A stretch of DNA of 64,000 nucleotides. Origin: Sipunculus nudus (Eukaryota > Annelida > Sipuncula > Golfingiida > Sipunculidae). The stretch lies in the NCBI GenBank assembly GCA_026874595.1, contig CM049306.1:92745642-92809641 (forward strand), read 5' to 3'. The position numbers and the translations under genes are program-made. The notes below the pieces were generated by a model, which was not told where the DNA came from, made no database searches, and was given only the letters and a program-made list of their open reading frames with translations. This document shows positions 25,778 to 39,900 of the stretch, piece after piece (the first letter of the stretch is position 1; the number at the start of each line of letters is the position of its first letter).

Positions 25778-28367
25778 TTGCAAAGTATCTAGTTTTGTGG
25801 CGTGTCCAGAGACGTGTCGTTCCTCGTTGCGTCGGATTTGAGAGCAACAAAATCGATATTCCATCACACTTCCGTTGTTAAGCTTTGTTTCCATTATCTT
25901 TTTGGTAAGGCAAGTAGGCTCAGCTTTCCTCTCCAAGAATAAACATGGGAAATTTCGTAATTTGGGTATCCTCATAGCCTCCGATAGGAGGGTATGCGTT
26001 CATTCCCGTTCAAGTGTGTGTGTGTTCACAACATAATTCACGGAATCAGAAGAAATTTTCAGGATCATGTTTTTGTCTTATAGTGCAGATTTCTAGTTAG
26101 TCATGAAATAAACTTTACCACTTGCTTGTCTTTATTCATTCCACTAAAGTCTCCACTTGTTTTCGGGATTTATTTTATGCACCAAAGCTTTAAAAAGAGA
26201 TACGTAACACATGTTTCTCCTACACCACGGCCGCTTTCAATGATGCCATAGTTTTAAGAATTATGTGGACAGGGGTGTTGGAACGGGTTCTTGTATGTGT
26301 CCATGTTTCGTTTCGTCGCTGGCTAGCTGGCATATTCATATCCTTGAAGAAGTGGTTAACTTTGACGTAAGCGTTGCGTTAATAGTGAAGCATGTTCATG
26401 AGACGAGTACTGGGGTCATTTTAAAAAGTAACGGCAGCTATTTATCATTGGTTCTGCATTAGTGACTACACTGTGACGTCATCACTGGTTTGTGCCTTGT
26501 CCATTTCATACAGCTGGTAGTAAGGTGCTCGCCAAAACATGTACTAGGTTCTCATATAATGCTTTAAGTTGATGACAGAAACTCATAGGGGGTTATTAAT
26601 GTTGACACAAGGATGCTGTATCCGCACTTGGATCGCATAGACTCCTGATTATACTAAATGGATTTATTTTGGTCTTGAAGTAGTGCATTTTGTATCCACA
26701 CGATAGGTGGCTTTACAAAAAACAGAAATCGGTTTATTCGATACAAAGGGAGTTTGCAGCCCAAAATTGATTCCTAACCGCAGTTCTTCTACTGCAACAG
26801 TGAGAGTCGGTATTACTTTCAGCGAAAATTAAATCTGATTTTGCAGACTTTCTGGTTATTTTTCACTAAAACATCCGGAGCATACATCCCTAAAGCTAAA
26901 GTTCACAACAGACTTTCTAGATATTTTGATCCGCCTCTGATTAGGGTTTGATATATATGCATTTTGAGGTTTAAAAACATTTCTCTCGCGAGAAAAGATA
27001 GTGTCAGAGGATAGGAGTCAAGGATAAACAATGATTGGCAGTTGGATAATAGCCTCATATAGTACTAGGAAATGGTTTCCTGTAACCGCAATAATGTAAA
27101 TTCATTTATTTTAGACCACTTTTAAGGCGGACTACAGTGGGAGTTATTGAGACATTTTGAGACATACTTAAAATATTTAGAATCAGGGTGACACCGGCAC
27201 ACATCGTCGGTCCATCGGGACACATCGGGTGACAATAGTGTGAGCCAATAGTCAAGACAGGTGTAAAATGTGATAAAGATGATTATGATTACTATTGACA
27301 ATGGCTAGGAAACTTAATCTGTCGGTTCCATCTATTACTATTTGTTGTGCTTGTGTATTTTAAATGTGTGGATGTAACCATAATGTTTATGATTTCGTTT
27401 GAACCTATCTTACAGCCTACATGGGTAGTGGCACAGGAAGCAGCAGCGGAAACGGCCAGGGTTGTCCTTTCACAAAATAATGTAAGTATAGACTCGATAT
27501 TTTACCCTATCTATGTGCCTCTTAAAGTATTCGCTTTTAAACTGTTTAAATTTGTAAGAGGCATACCGCTAAAACAATACGCTAAAAATTAATTCTGCAT
27601 GGGTCTGCATTGGGTCCAATTTCAAGCCTATCTTTTCTTAGGTCACATATTTTGCATTTATCATTTTACTCAATTTTTATTTACAAATCCATCTGAATAT
27701 TTTAGGTTTCCCATTTTTATGTTTTAATTTGTTTTAATTAAAATACAATGAGTAGACTTCAATGCAAACACGACTCTCACTTACATAACAGTATACGCTG
27801 ACAGTGTGTGCCTGTGTAGGGGAAAGGGGGGGGGGGGGGCAGGCGCGATTGCATGCACCAGTCGAAAGATTAGGTTCTGGAACTAAAAATATATTATATG
27901 TTCCTTGAACATGTTAAAACTAAACATATATTTATAGTCAATTCCACACGCAAAGAATGAAGCAGGCAATTTTGTCCTCAGGCAAACTGGATCCCAATGA
28001 TGAATACGGATCTTTTTACTTGAATGATTAAAATATTCAAGCCTTGTTTGCAAGTTCAACTTGCTAAAAGTTCCAAAAAACTCGAGTACATTGACGTGTC
28101 TTTGTATACTCGAAGCGATTGTCTGTTGTTCATTAACTGCAAAATATAAAAATATTAATTCAGAACACGCTAATTGTTTCGTATTTACGTTTGAAAGAAT
28201 GCCATCTAGCAGCTTCATGTGTTCGAAAAGATTTCTCCAAGTGAATTATATTGGTTCTCTTTGACACTGATATCATGTAAATTCATTTTACTTCATTTAT
28301 ATGGGTATACTCAGGCCTTTCTACAGCAAGAACATCTACTAAACATTCATAAAATATTGGATATATC

Positions 28368-28418
<51 letters not shown>

Positions 28419-29875
28419 TCTCCTGTAGAATGGTGATGTGCGTCTTCTGGATGCAACTGAATCCACCCACGGAGTGATGTCCACGGAGAGGTCCACGCTG
28501 AGTTATGTGTGTAAGGCGGATCGCACCCCGGTCGAAAAAACTGCATACTCTGCATGTCAGCAAACAGATTCCACCGGACACACGACTCTGGAAATGGTGA
28601 AAGGACGTCGTGTAAACCGTATGTCATCCCATTTTATTTCAGTATTTAAATAGAATAAGTAGTTACATACAGTTTCTATGTTTAATGTCGTGCTCATTTA
28701 GTAAAATACCAGGAACTTAGAATGTTGAATCAAATCATAGTTACGAAATGCTAGGTAGGTTGAGTGTGATATACTGTACCCAGTATGAATAAATGCTTAA
28801 GTGAGTCTAAGAAAACAAATTACAAACTGATGGAAGTAAGCTTATTTACAGCAATTATACTGGAACATGCACAAATATTATATTTTTGTGTGCGTTTTAT
28901 CCTTTTACATTCTAGTGAATCTTCTTTCTTTGTCTCCGTCTTTATCTTAAATTTTAACTATCGGAGGGTTCGCTCTGTGATCATTGTATTGTATTTATTA
29001 TATTTATTGTATATTCAGGGATTTTTTTTTTCATTCAGATGGTTTTGACACATACACGCTCATTTAACTCTAACTTTATTCGATACATTCGTGAAAAACC
29101 TTCAAACATATCATGTAAACATAAACCACTTTGTTGAGTATTATATTAGTTACGTTGAACTTCATGCAATGAATTAAATAGACTCCACCTACCGGCGACG
29201 ACTAACACTGAATGTTCGGGAACTTTTTTTAAATTTATATCATCAAGGAAGATCGTATTTGTTTTATCCTAAATGGTAAAGTTAACATTCTTCCGCAGCC
29301 TTCACATTTCTTGTCGGAGCCCCTGCTATATAATTAATTGAACTAGGCAAATTCCGCCAAATAGTTTTATTTGACTCGAACACTGTTGAAGATCATGACG
29401 CGCAATGCGCATGCTTGTGGAAAAGGGCTCAAGTAAGTTAAATTTAAGGTAGACACAAGCTTCTAACCATTGTGATAAGTCCTTATACTAGGCTTATACT
29501 ATGGTTAATAGGAGGTTAAATATGGAGGTTCCGGGATTATTGGCATCCAGTGAATTACTAATAAACCCGAGAGATTCGGTTGAAGTTCATTTATTATTTT
29601 TTTTTATTTACTTCACATGGATTGTACAAATATAGTTATTAAACTGATACAAGGCACTCTCCATGGCTCAGGCGGTGGCGTTCGGTAGTCTTAGGAGGTG
29701 GAGGAAACCGGTTGACCCGGAGAAAACCTCCGGCCTTGGACAGGTCACTACAACCCGGATCGAACACGGGTCGCCTGCGGAGAGCGCCAAGCCTTTAACC
29801 AATCGAGTGTCAAAACTGGGTGTAAGTGGGGATGACGCTTATTCATGATGTGTGTGTGTGCTTGTGTGTGTGTGT

Positions 29876-29917
<42 letters not shown>

Positions 29918-32900
29918 CCTGTTCAATGATTATCTCGGGAAAAGACATTTTTTTCAAGATAGATGATAGATGTTCAGTGAGTAATAAAAAATACTTCGGT
30001 TTGCAGGTTGTCCTAATGGATGGAGCTTCTTCGGTGGACACTGCTATAAACGTTCAACGATGAGACAGACTTGGGATGTCGCTAAACATTCGTGTGAAAG
30101 ACAGGGAGCGAGCCTAGCCAGAATCGAAAACGAGGCCACAAACAAGTTCATTAACAAAATGGTCACGTCACAGACATGGTTCCTCCTCAACGATAAGAGA
30201 GCTGAGGGAAATTTTGAATACGAACCTACGGTAAGTTTGACTTATTCATTGGCAAAAAAGTGGGTTTTTAGTAGGGGTGCCCGATATTATCAAATATTTT
30301 GCACATTTTATTTTGGAATGTTTCTGTTACAATTTAAGACATCTAAGCCATCTAAATGGGTTAGTATTATTGACAGGCTTCAGGCTTAAAGTGAAGGCCG
30401 CTACCGTGTCTTAAGAACAGGGTCCTTATGTACAACCGATCAAAGGACCGACTCAGGAAATTTGCAGGTCTGCTCAGACTAATTGGTGTGGGAGAAATAT
30501 TTCCATATGACAAAAAGAAATAAGTGCTGAGCGCGTTCATAATAATCAATCATTAATATTCTCTCCTCACATCTTATGATAACTGCATTAAGACCAAGTG
30601 TCAAGTAAACAGAACTATTGTTTAAGAATAGCAGCCTTGCGATGTGGTAGACGGCTGTGATTGTACACACCACCTATACTGCTCTGCGCTGAACTGAAGT
30701 CCACAATTTTCTCTCTGCCCAGTTATATGCACATAAATGTAAGGCCTAAAAAAAATTTGATATTAAAGGTTTCTTTGAGTAATATCAGCAACAAGTAAGC
30801 AAAATGTACTTTAATAAGTGCTTTAGTAAGAAATATTGCGATACTTTTTTTAAATAAACTGATCTGCATAACCTTTTATTGGCTCATTATATTTTACATG
30901 ATAAAGAATGATTTATAATACTAATAATAATAGTTCTTAGATATAAGACATAGACAACACACTCATTTTCTATAAATTCAATAATTGGAAAATATCGCAA
31001 TACGTATCCCTATATCCTGCCACATACCGCAATATGAAAATTTTTAGGTGACGCTCAGTCTGATTTTTAGTCTATCAACAAAAAAACTGTAAATTAAGGA
31101 AATGCACATTTATAATGCATATTTACATTTGCAATTGCACAAAAAGATCACCACAAAATAAGACCTGACTTAACAGATGATTAATCTCAGTTATCCAGGT
31201 CATAACCAGAGTTCGGGATGCCTTGAAGGAGTCATATCCACCCTTGTGTTTGTTTGATTGTTGACATGCAATACTTTGCAATAAGGGGGTCGAACATACA
31301 CACACCCATCCTCACACACATACAGGAAAGCGTGCATAAATGTACACATATTTATCTTTTTGTGAATAATGCATCTTTTCCACGTTTTGGGTTTGTATTT
31401 TTTTCGTGGTTTTGCCAAGACGGCATGCTGAAAATGTTTACCCAATCAGAAACAAAACGATACACGCTCGTTGATTGGCTGGCATGATCTGCCAAAGACA
31501 ATAAATATGGCTGTGAATTAGAGAGCTACATGAGCCATAGAGCCTTGCTGTAGTGAATATGTTGGCTAAGGAAGTTATGGTGGGGGTGGTAAATCGTATC
31601 GCCTCGAATGCATTGGTGATATCTGGACGCAGGCATATTAACCGTCCTCTGAACTACAAACAGAGATTTTTTACAGTTATGATACGTGATATTCAAGAAA
31701 TATTCGGCGGGCCAACTGTAACCTGATTCGTCAACAATCAGTAGCTCAGGCAGCGGTTAGATCAGAGCATAGGGGAAACATGCAGCGGCTTTCTTATTTC
31801 ATTCGTGTGGGTCAGACAGAACCAGTCCAAAAAGTTTACAAGCTCCAGTTAATAAAAAATATATTAGCATGATAAAGACTGTCAAAATTCTGCAGAAAAT
31901 AGCGAGATTAGTTATATTTTGTAGCGAGCTGCACTTACTGAAACACAGTGTAAGAACCAATACATATACGATATATACGCGAGTGTAGATTGTGGTCAAA
32001 TATATCATCGCCCAGAGCAGGTGTAAACGATATTGAACCTGGTGTAACAGAAGGTTAATAAAGAGCTTAAGTTCGTATTTCAAATTAAGCAATGCACAAC
32101 TAGCCGCAAAAGGTAAACTAAGAGGTGGCGCCTCCTGACGTAAACCTACGGTTCTAGTTTCAATACAATACAATACAATTTTTTAGGTCAGTGTATACAA
32201 ACAGTACAGCACTAGTCATAGGCTATTATTACCGACCACTATCACTAGTATCATTAATACAAAAATAGAAATATAAAAGATAGCGAATAAAATACATAGT
32301 AGAGATACTATACAGAGATGTTTGAATGGCCATGCTGGTCCATCTCATGGAGATATAGAAAAAGAATACACAATAAAAGTCGGATCATCCCGTATGGGGG
32401 TGATTTTTCTTTTTTCTTTACACTTTTTCTGTGTATTCTTGTTCCATATCTAGTAGAGATACTAGAATAAGAGACCATCCATAAAAAATTAGTTCATGAG
32501 AGACTTATATATACCATATGAAAAGCATGCATATAATCTTTAGTATCAAACGGCCATTTATTATACCAAGTTTTAAAAGCTCAAAGGAGGGGTTTTCCCT
32601 TATATAAGTAGAGAGACTATTCCAGATTATTAAGCAACAAAAGAAAAAGTATGTTTACCATATTTGGTGGTGTTAACACAAGGTAAAAATAAATTTTGCC
32701 TGGTATCTGCTACTGTTTATTAAAATATATTTATCTATGTAAGCGGCATTCAGTGCATGTAATGTGTTATAAACGGCTGCCGCAATTCCCTGTGACCGGT
32801 TTTAATTAACTAACAGAGACGCATTTGAAGGTGAAACTTAGCCTTTGTCACGATTTTTAATCATCCTTCGCATGAGGGCTTTTCTTCTCCAAACGAACCT

Positions 32901-33849
32901 CATCGTGTTGGGCTCTCTAGGACGGCCGGGACTACTTGATTCAATTGTGAAACTTTAAAATTAAATTGCGCATGCTTGCAAAATATTACTTATTTCGTGA
33001 AGTCCTTCCAACAAAACACCAATGTTTCTGTGAATTGCCTTGAAACAATTCTCATCCATAATGTATGAACGATATCAGACTTACCATTTTGCTTGTTACT
33101 TTAAAGTGCCTTTACATCTTGCACTAAAGACCCCACTGTAACGCTCGATGAGGATCCAATATTTTCTTCATTTTTGACAACGCCTTATAGCCTACACAGT
33201 CACGTGACGTAAACCAGACCAATAGTTTTTTAGTACACTTTCTAACAACACCTATAATATATCGTTTTAACTCAGTATATTTGTAATTCCCTATGCATGT
33301 TTATTGGATTTCTGACCGCATGATTACAATCATTGCTCGCAAGGGTTACTGCACAAGGGCCAAAAATGTACGCGATACAGTTACCATAGAGATCGACAGA
33401 CTTTCAATTTGGTCATATGTACTCTTTGTGTTAAATCACCACTAGTAGCCAAATGTTAATATCATGGGCTGTTTATCTTGATATCAATACCGTTGCGGTA
33501 CATTCCCTCGTATGGCGTGTATCACGACTCGAGTTGGGATTACCATTCCAGTTAAAATGCGTGTCGTGTATTCACATCCAGGCCTTCAGTTGCGTTAATC
33601 CGGCACAGACATTTTGTCTTGCAGACTGATGCGTCTGGATTATTGGCCCAGGCGTCGCAGCGGTACACCAACTGGGGGCCGGGAGAACCCGCAGAAACCT
33701 CGCCGACCCTGGATTGTGTCGTTGTCGATGCTGAGGGAAAGTGGTCTGTGAGGGTCTGCGAGGACGTCCTGCCATTCATGTGTTCTAAACCATCAGGTCG
33801 GTATCACGGAACATAAATTTTATATTTTTAGATTTCCCAAAAAGTTACG

Positions 33850-33921
<72 letters not shown>

Positions 33922-36900
33922 AAAGGCTTATGTAATTAACATGTGGATATGTCTCCGATTCAACTGACAGGGTTTATAAATTCAAACCTTTTCGAAATAG
34001 AAAAGTCTGCATATATTGAAAACATATATCTTGCAGTCTTAGGAAAATCATGCATACAAGTTTTGGCTCTCCTAAAACTATTATTATTATTACACAGTTT
34101 ATATGTCATGTAAATGAAGTCCAAATATTTCATTGATTAGGAACAACACATTTACCAAACCCATCGAGCCTGTTATTTAAATATAGACTTATTCGTTGCT
34201 TGAATAGCTAAGTCCATGGCCTAACTGTATGTTAATATTCCTGTCTCAATTTATTTTATATGAATCTTCAATTAAACTTATATATCAAGGTAGATGTAAC
34301 GCGGGACACAAAAACCTAATGTTTTCTTCATAAGTTTTTATGAATGACAAATTTAGTTACCAAGGTTGTTACATAATTCCTTCTGGTGCATACAACTCAA
34401 GTGATGGTACCGTACAGTTTAGCATCAGTGCGCCTTTGGTGCGATGCTGTACTCAAAATAATGGTAACGCGAGTCATAAAAAAGGGTGTAAGTGACACAA
34501 AAATAGTTACACAACGAAAAAAATGATGGCAATTCTAGGAAAGTGGTGTTTTCATCCTCAAAAATAAGAGTTTGTGTCTCATATCTCAGGTAGATATATT
34601 CCATATAACCACACAAAAAAGAAGTACTGAGAAAAATACGATTTCTCTTCTCATCAATTAAACTTCTTGTGAGTCCCATGTATTCAAGACCACCTACAAC
34701 TTTCTGATTATTTAAATAAAGATATTATGATAAAAATAGTAAAATGAAAATGGTAAATATTGGTTAAAAATTCAATATTTTATAAACTTTGAAACACCGT
34801 AATATGACTGAGTGATACCAACAGGGCACTCTACAGTGAACAGATCTGTCAGATTAGAACATTATCAATCAAGAGGCCTTCCCTTACTTGCAGGGACTTC
34901 AATACAGAGGTGGGGGATGGGGAAATATATTAATAATAAGAATTATAGACTTAAGTTTCATTTCTGAATTTAATATTATATATCTAAACCTTATTTAGAA
35001 TTAACATACAATGGAGACCTAATACCATTTTTTTAAACCCTATACTTTAACCTTAAACCTGTGTGCTTGTGTGTGAGTTTGAAAAATGTTGCGAGTCATC
35101 CCCTCACTCTTGGCGCCACTGCTTCCCTATCTATTCTATGACATTCCCTAGTTTGATTCAATGCTGGGTAAACATGAAGGCTGACAATTGGTTAATCGTG
35201 TCTCAGCAATAGATCCCATATCCAGATCATCTTAAAATATGATTCGAGTTAGGGTAGGACTAAGATCAATGGTTAAGGCGTTGGGCTTCGGAGTTCAAGG
35301 TTCCTTAGAGGCATAATGGTGAAATCTCACTAGAACCTGAGAAATTTGCTCTAAAGTATTAACAGCAGGATAAGACCTCTAGATTACCTCTCACTCCATG
35401 TATACAAAACCTTGTATCTTATCGGATGGATATCTTCATCCTTATCAAAAGACAGAGCCACCCAAAAGGCCTTGGACGTATCCTTAAATATAAATAAATA
35501 AATCAAAGGAAATATAAACTTGATTGCAGTCATATGAAGATCCATTCTGCTGGGTTTCTGTTCAGGATATCCAGTCAGTTGAACAAGAGTAAAAGAATGT
35601 ATAACCTTCCCATACCATTGTCATTTAAAGTATATTGTAAACTTTTATAGATTTAGATATAAAAACAATCCAGTGAAGTCACATCACCTATACACAATTA
35701 TAGTGAGTTAATATGCAGGAAATATACATTTTAACCAAACCAATACGTACATTACAGTTTTAAATTTAGTGGAATCATTTTATCATCCTATTAAATGAGG
35801 CTTTAGAAGTTTCTATAAGATTTGAAATATTTGTTGTCTGCATAATATTTAGCAAACCCATTTTTTCTCCAAATTCTGTCAATTTCACTACCTCTGACAA
35901 AAAGTTGCAAAACCCTGTGACGCATACTAGAACTTGCAGAAATTCCTTATTAATTGCACAATGGACAACATCAAATATGTCATTCAGGAAACTTCTCTTC
36001 TCGAAACTTCATGATGCTTCTCAAAAAAGAGAGAGGAAGATATAAGTTTAAACTTAAACTCACTGTTCTATCTTGAATTCAAACTCTGGAATGGTCGTAA
36101 ACTTTTATGTAACAAAAAAAGCATTGCCACACCGTTAAAACTGCTCAATGTCTAATTACATCGTGATTTTTAGAAGTTTCCAAAGCCTTAACAAATACAA
36201 TCTAGACATGATTGTCCTGAAGAGCCCATGGGAATTTGTTTTAAGTTTTGGTATATTAACATCTCTTTGTACAATGAAAGTGTCATTCAGATTCTACTAA
36301 CAGTTAATCCTGCGAAATTTATCCACAATAAACAAGTCATATATTCTGTAACTTCTTGTAAAATGTGTCAACATGTCGTTATCAATGATGTTTATTCTTA
36401 TCACCTGATAAATAGCATATTCAACAAGGCAAGTCTTTATTTTATATAATTCGTGGTTTTAGCAGAAATTCGAAAATATACTATAAATATGCAACTTATA
36501 TAAAACTGAATAACAGCGCATTCCATCGCCAAGTTAGAACAATCTATCGGACATTAACATATTGAGGAGGGCCTTTCGTGGCCCATGTCCCAGCCTTTCC
36601 CGGATTTTCGTGCCAAACGTTTAAGCAGCCCTGGGTGAAAATATTTTTCTTGGCTTATTATACTATACAATAAACTATACATACTTTTATCGGATTTTCA
36701 TAGGAACGGATAATTTAATTAGAAAAATTATAAAATATTTTGGTTTTCATTATTTCATACAATTATAGGGGATATACAATTATACGATACACAATTAAGC
36801 AGGACCGATTGTATATCGTTATGACCTTTTTCAGCTGTCTCTTGGATAGAGAGCGTTACTTGTCCAGAGAACGCGGAAGATCTTACTGCCTGTACACTCA

Positions 36901-39900
36901 CAGCAGCTGGTACCGAAACCAGATGTGGCGCCAATGACGGGGTCAAGGTCGCCTGCTCCTTGAAATATACCCAGGTAAATTTAAAGATCGCTTATCCCAA
37001 TTTCTGTTCCACATGTGTGTTTTTCCTTTGTTTCATCTGTACGATCAAATGATTCAAATCTGTTTTTATGATTTCTACACATTGTGCAGGTACATTGCAG
37101 GCATAGTTGCCAAGTAAGGAATACTAACATGCGGTTTGCTCTCTGTAGTACAGTAGCGGCATTTCACCGGTTGCTCTGGCAACCATGTCACAACTTATTG
37201 GGATGTTTGTGGTATATAATGGGCAAATAATTTAATACATGTAACAAACGAATTAGAACATGATCTACCACATCAGAAAATCATTCATAGCTGATCATTT
37301 CCTGCCACTGTCAGAATTTGCGATTCAAACAAGACACCAGAAGTCTTCCATGAAACCACCAAATATTCAACTGCTCTGTTTTCTGTTTCTTACTTTGAAA
37401 AAGGATGAGAAAGACTTTCATCGGTTTCATAGTCCTCTTTCATGGTTTTAGCCGAGTTACATGTAATGCAAGTTTGTGAGGTTTTTGCCAGGCGTGTCTA
37501 AAATGACACCGCGAGGAGCAGCCGAGCGTTCCATTACTGACACACGGTGAGCAAGTATTCACGATTTGCATAACATCTCATTGAGCCATAACATAACCGA
37601 TTTGTACCACTTGCCCTCTTTCCAGTTCGAGTGTCATTTCTAGTCCTCAGTTAAACAAGTACGGAAAAACAAATGGCTGCGCTGCCGTCCTGCGTAAGCA
37701 ATTGAAGCTACAATCGGAGTTACACCGAGGTCATACAAACTGGTGGACAATTTGGAACGGGTTGCAACAACAACTTTCATTTGTTCAATACTATGCATCG
37801 ATATTTAAAAATACATGAATGCCTAGATCCTAATACATATAAATGTATTTATATGACCTTCTTTGAGTATAAGCAAAATCCTCTCTTCGTCTCGTCTGAG
37901 TGCGGTGTATTAAAATGACACGGCTGCTGCAGCTATACTATGGAATATAATTTTAAAAAATCAAACAATTATCCATAATATTTTCGGAGGTGACCTATAA
38001 GTAATGCTTTCTATCCATGGCGGAAATAGATACACTTTCTATGTATTGTGTTAAATATTTCTGTTTTTATTTGAATGGACAGTTGTTTATTTATGAAAAA
38101 ATCATATTATTATACTATTATTGTAACGTACGGATTTTATAAGACATAGACAACTAGAATACTCAGTGCCATACTGAATGCCTACTTGTTTCGAAACATT
38201 TGTGCCTATAATAGAAAGTCAGCCAACATGGATCGACATTTATTCTAAGAATAATATGTTTTCTGGCCATTTATACTTGCCGAGTCTGATTTAACAAATG
38301 CACGTCTTTCCATGGTTGTAGTAAAAAGACGCGGTTGGTGGAGGCATTTTGTTGAATTGTACTGGAAATACAGTGACCCATCAAACACTCATTCCTTTGG
38401 GTATGTGCGTGTAAAAATTCTCTGTTTATACTATGTAAATATTTCTATTTTCATATCATTTCAGGCTGGTATTGGGCACATGGGAAGCCTCGAGGCCGTG
38501 TCCGTGTATGAAGGCGTCCTGCAGGTATGGCACGACAACAAGTGGAACTATATGTGTGGCAAGAGTTTCACTCAGGAACACGCCCGGGTTGTCTGTCAAC
38601 AGCTGAGGACCGTATCCCATCAGATGTTGAAGATGTCACCAGGTAACATCAAAGTTACATGTATGGCAAGGTAACATACACCCTCCAGCAGTTATGTCCT
38701 TAGCCTGCATACTCTTATTGTTGGCTACCACGGTCTACCACCCTGTCCGCCTGATTTTTTTTTTCAATTATTTCCAGGTAGGAAACTTTCCAAAACTTGC
38801 ACCTATTGCAGAAAAAGGAAACTGCGTACTTGTTGGGACCATAGATGCTTATGATAAAGATATTATTCACTTAACGGATATATTTATGTGTCATAAATAT
38901 CCGTGGTTCATGGCGTCACAAAACAAGTGACCATTGTTACTCCTCCTTGGATATGGATATGAAACAATGTGACGTAACAGTAAAGCGCGTGCACCAGTAG
39001 AATACAAGTCTAACTGTAAACTGGGGTCGGCAGCTCTTGATATTTAGTCCCGTGAATATGGGTGCTTCTTTTGGGCGTAACTTTTGTAATGACATTGTTT
39101 CCTGTCATGTCCATTGCACATATTGGTGATAAGATCTCGTTAGAGAATAGGCCAGTTTCTCATAAAGTGATTGTAAAGTGTTTACAGAAAAAATTACAAA
39201 AGTTAGGCAATTACGCATTTTCCTACTCCAGTCCTGATTTTCTTTGACTTGCAATAAAAAAATAGGTGGACAGGGTGGTGGAACGGGCTATAATTACTTA
39301 ATTTTGCAATTAGAAAAATGAATGTATATTGACTACTGTGTGAACTCATGCACAAGTGCAATAGCTTTATGTGCCAATTTGTTGTTATTATGTGGCAAAC
39401 CCCTGAGTACAACAGTTTTATTTTCGGAAGAAAATGCACAGACGATTAATTTTACCCCCTCATCAAGCGTTGTATCCTCATCAGGAGACACGCTGAGTAA
39501 GGTGTATTACAGTCCACATAAAAATGTATAAACGCACAAACATATGCACGCAGCCAGAGTGTCCAGTCAGATGTTCAGGCTTTCTTTATAGTACCATCTC
39601 TGCATATACCTGTATATACCTGTATATCCAATCTAATGTGCTTTTGTATTTATTTCTTGACGGTTTGCTTGGAAAAGCAAGAATGCATAAAATCACCTTA
39701 TTCAGGAAAAATAAGGTATTCTCCTGACACCTGTCATTATAACGACCTCAAAATATCTTTGATTAACAATACAGATTTTTTCTTAATTCTGTGTAGTATA
39801 TTATCAAATGCTTATTGAACCAGGAAGCAATCACAATTGAGACTTAGTGGAGTCTTACGAAAGTTTGAAATGGCTTAATATTTCCTTGTCGTCAGTCATC

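Larger units (their letters stand above)
19657..27415. other. Intron 1 (about 7.8 kb)
   Basis: No coding motifs. It holds poly-G tracts (about 22017-22031, 23317-23330, 23395-23407), a poly-C run at about 20926-20935, GAATATCG direct repeats at about 22543-22570, the CAGTGGCGGATCCAG tip at 23721, (AT)n at 25740 and the second copy of the 18715 repeat. A frame of about 48 codons on plus, ending at the TAG at 22286-22288, is unusually GC-rich for the region but unrecognised. Confidence 0.5.
33797..36834. other. Intron between CTLD1 and SRCR C-half (about 3 kb)
   Basis: It contains (AT)n at 33852-33919 and a SINE copy at 35245-35507. I looked for a second SRCR N-half exon here and saw none. Confidence 0.5.

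Noticed and set aside
31799-32173. Minus-strand frame of 124 residues
   Set aside because: Hydrophobic and Cys-containing but without motifs; it overlaps a probable non-LTR tail, so I treat it as repeat-derived.
38779-38930. Open frame after a TTTCCAG inside the SRCR2 intron
   Set aside because: Exons 38465-38642 and 40587-40711 already join in phase, and this segment has no donor that would preserve it.
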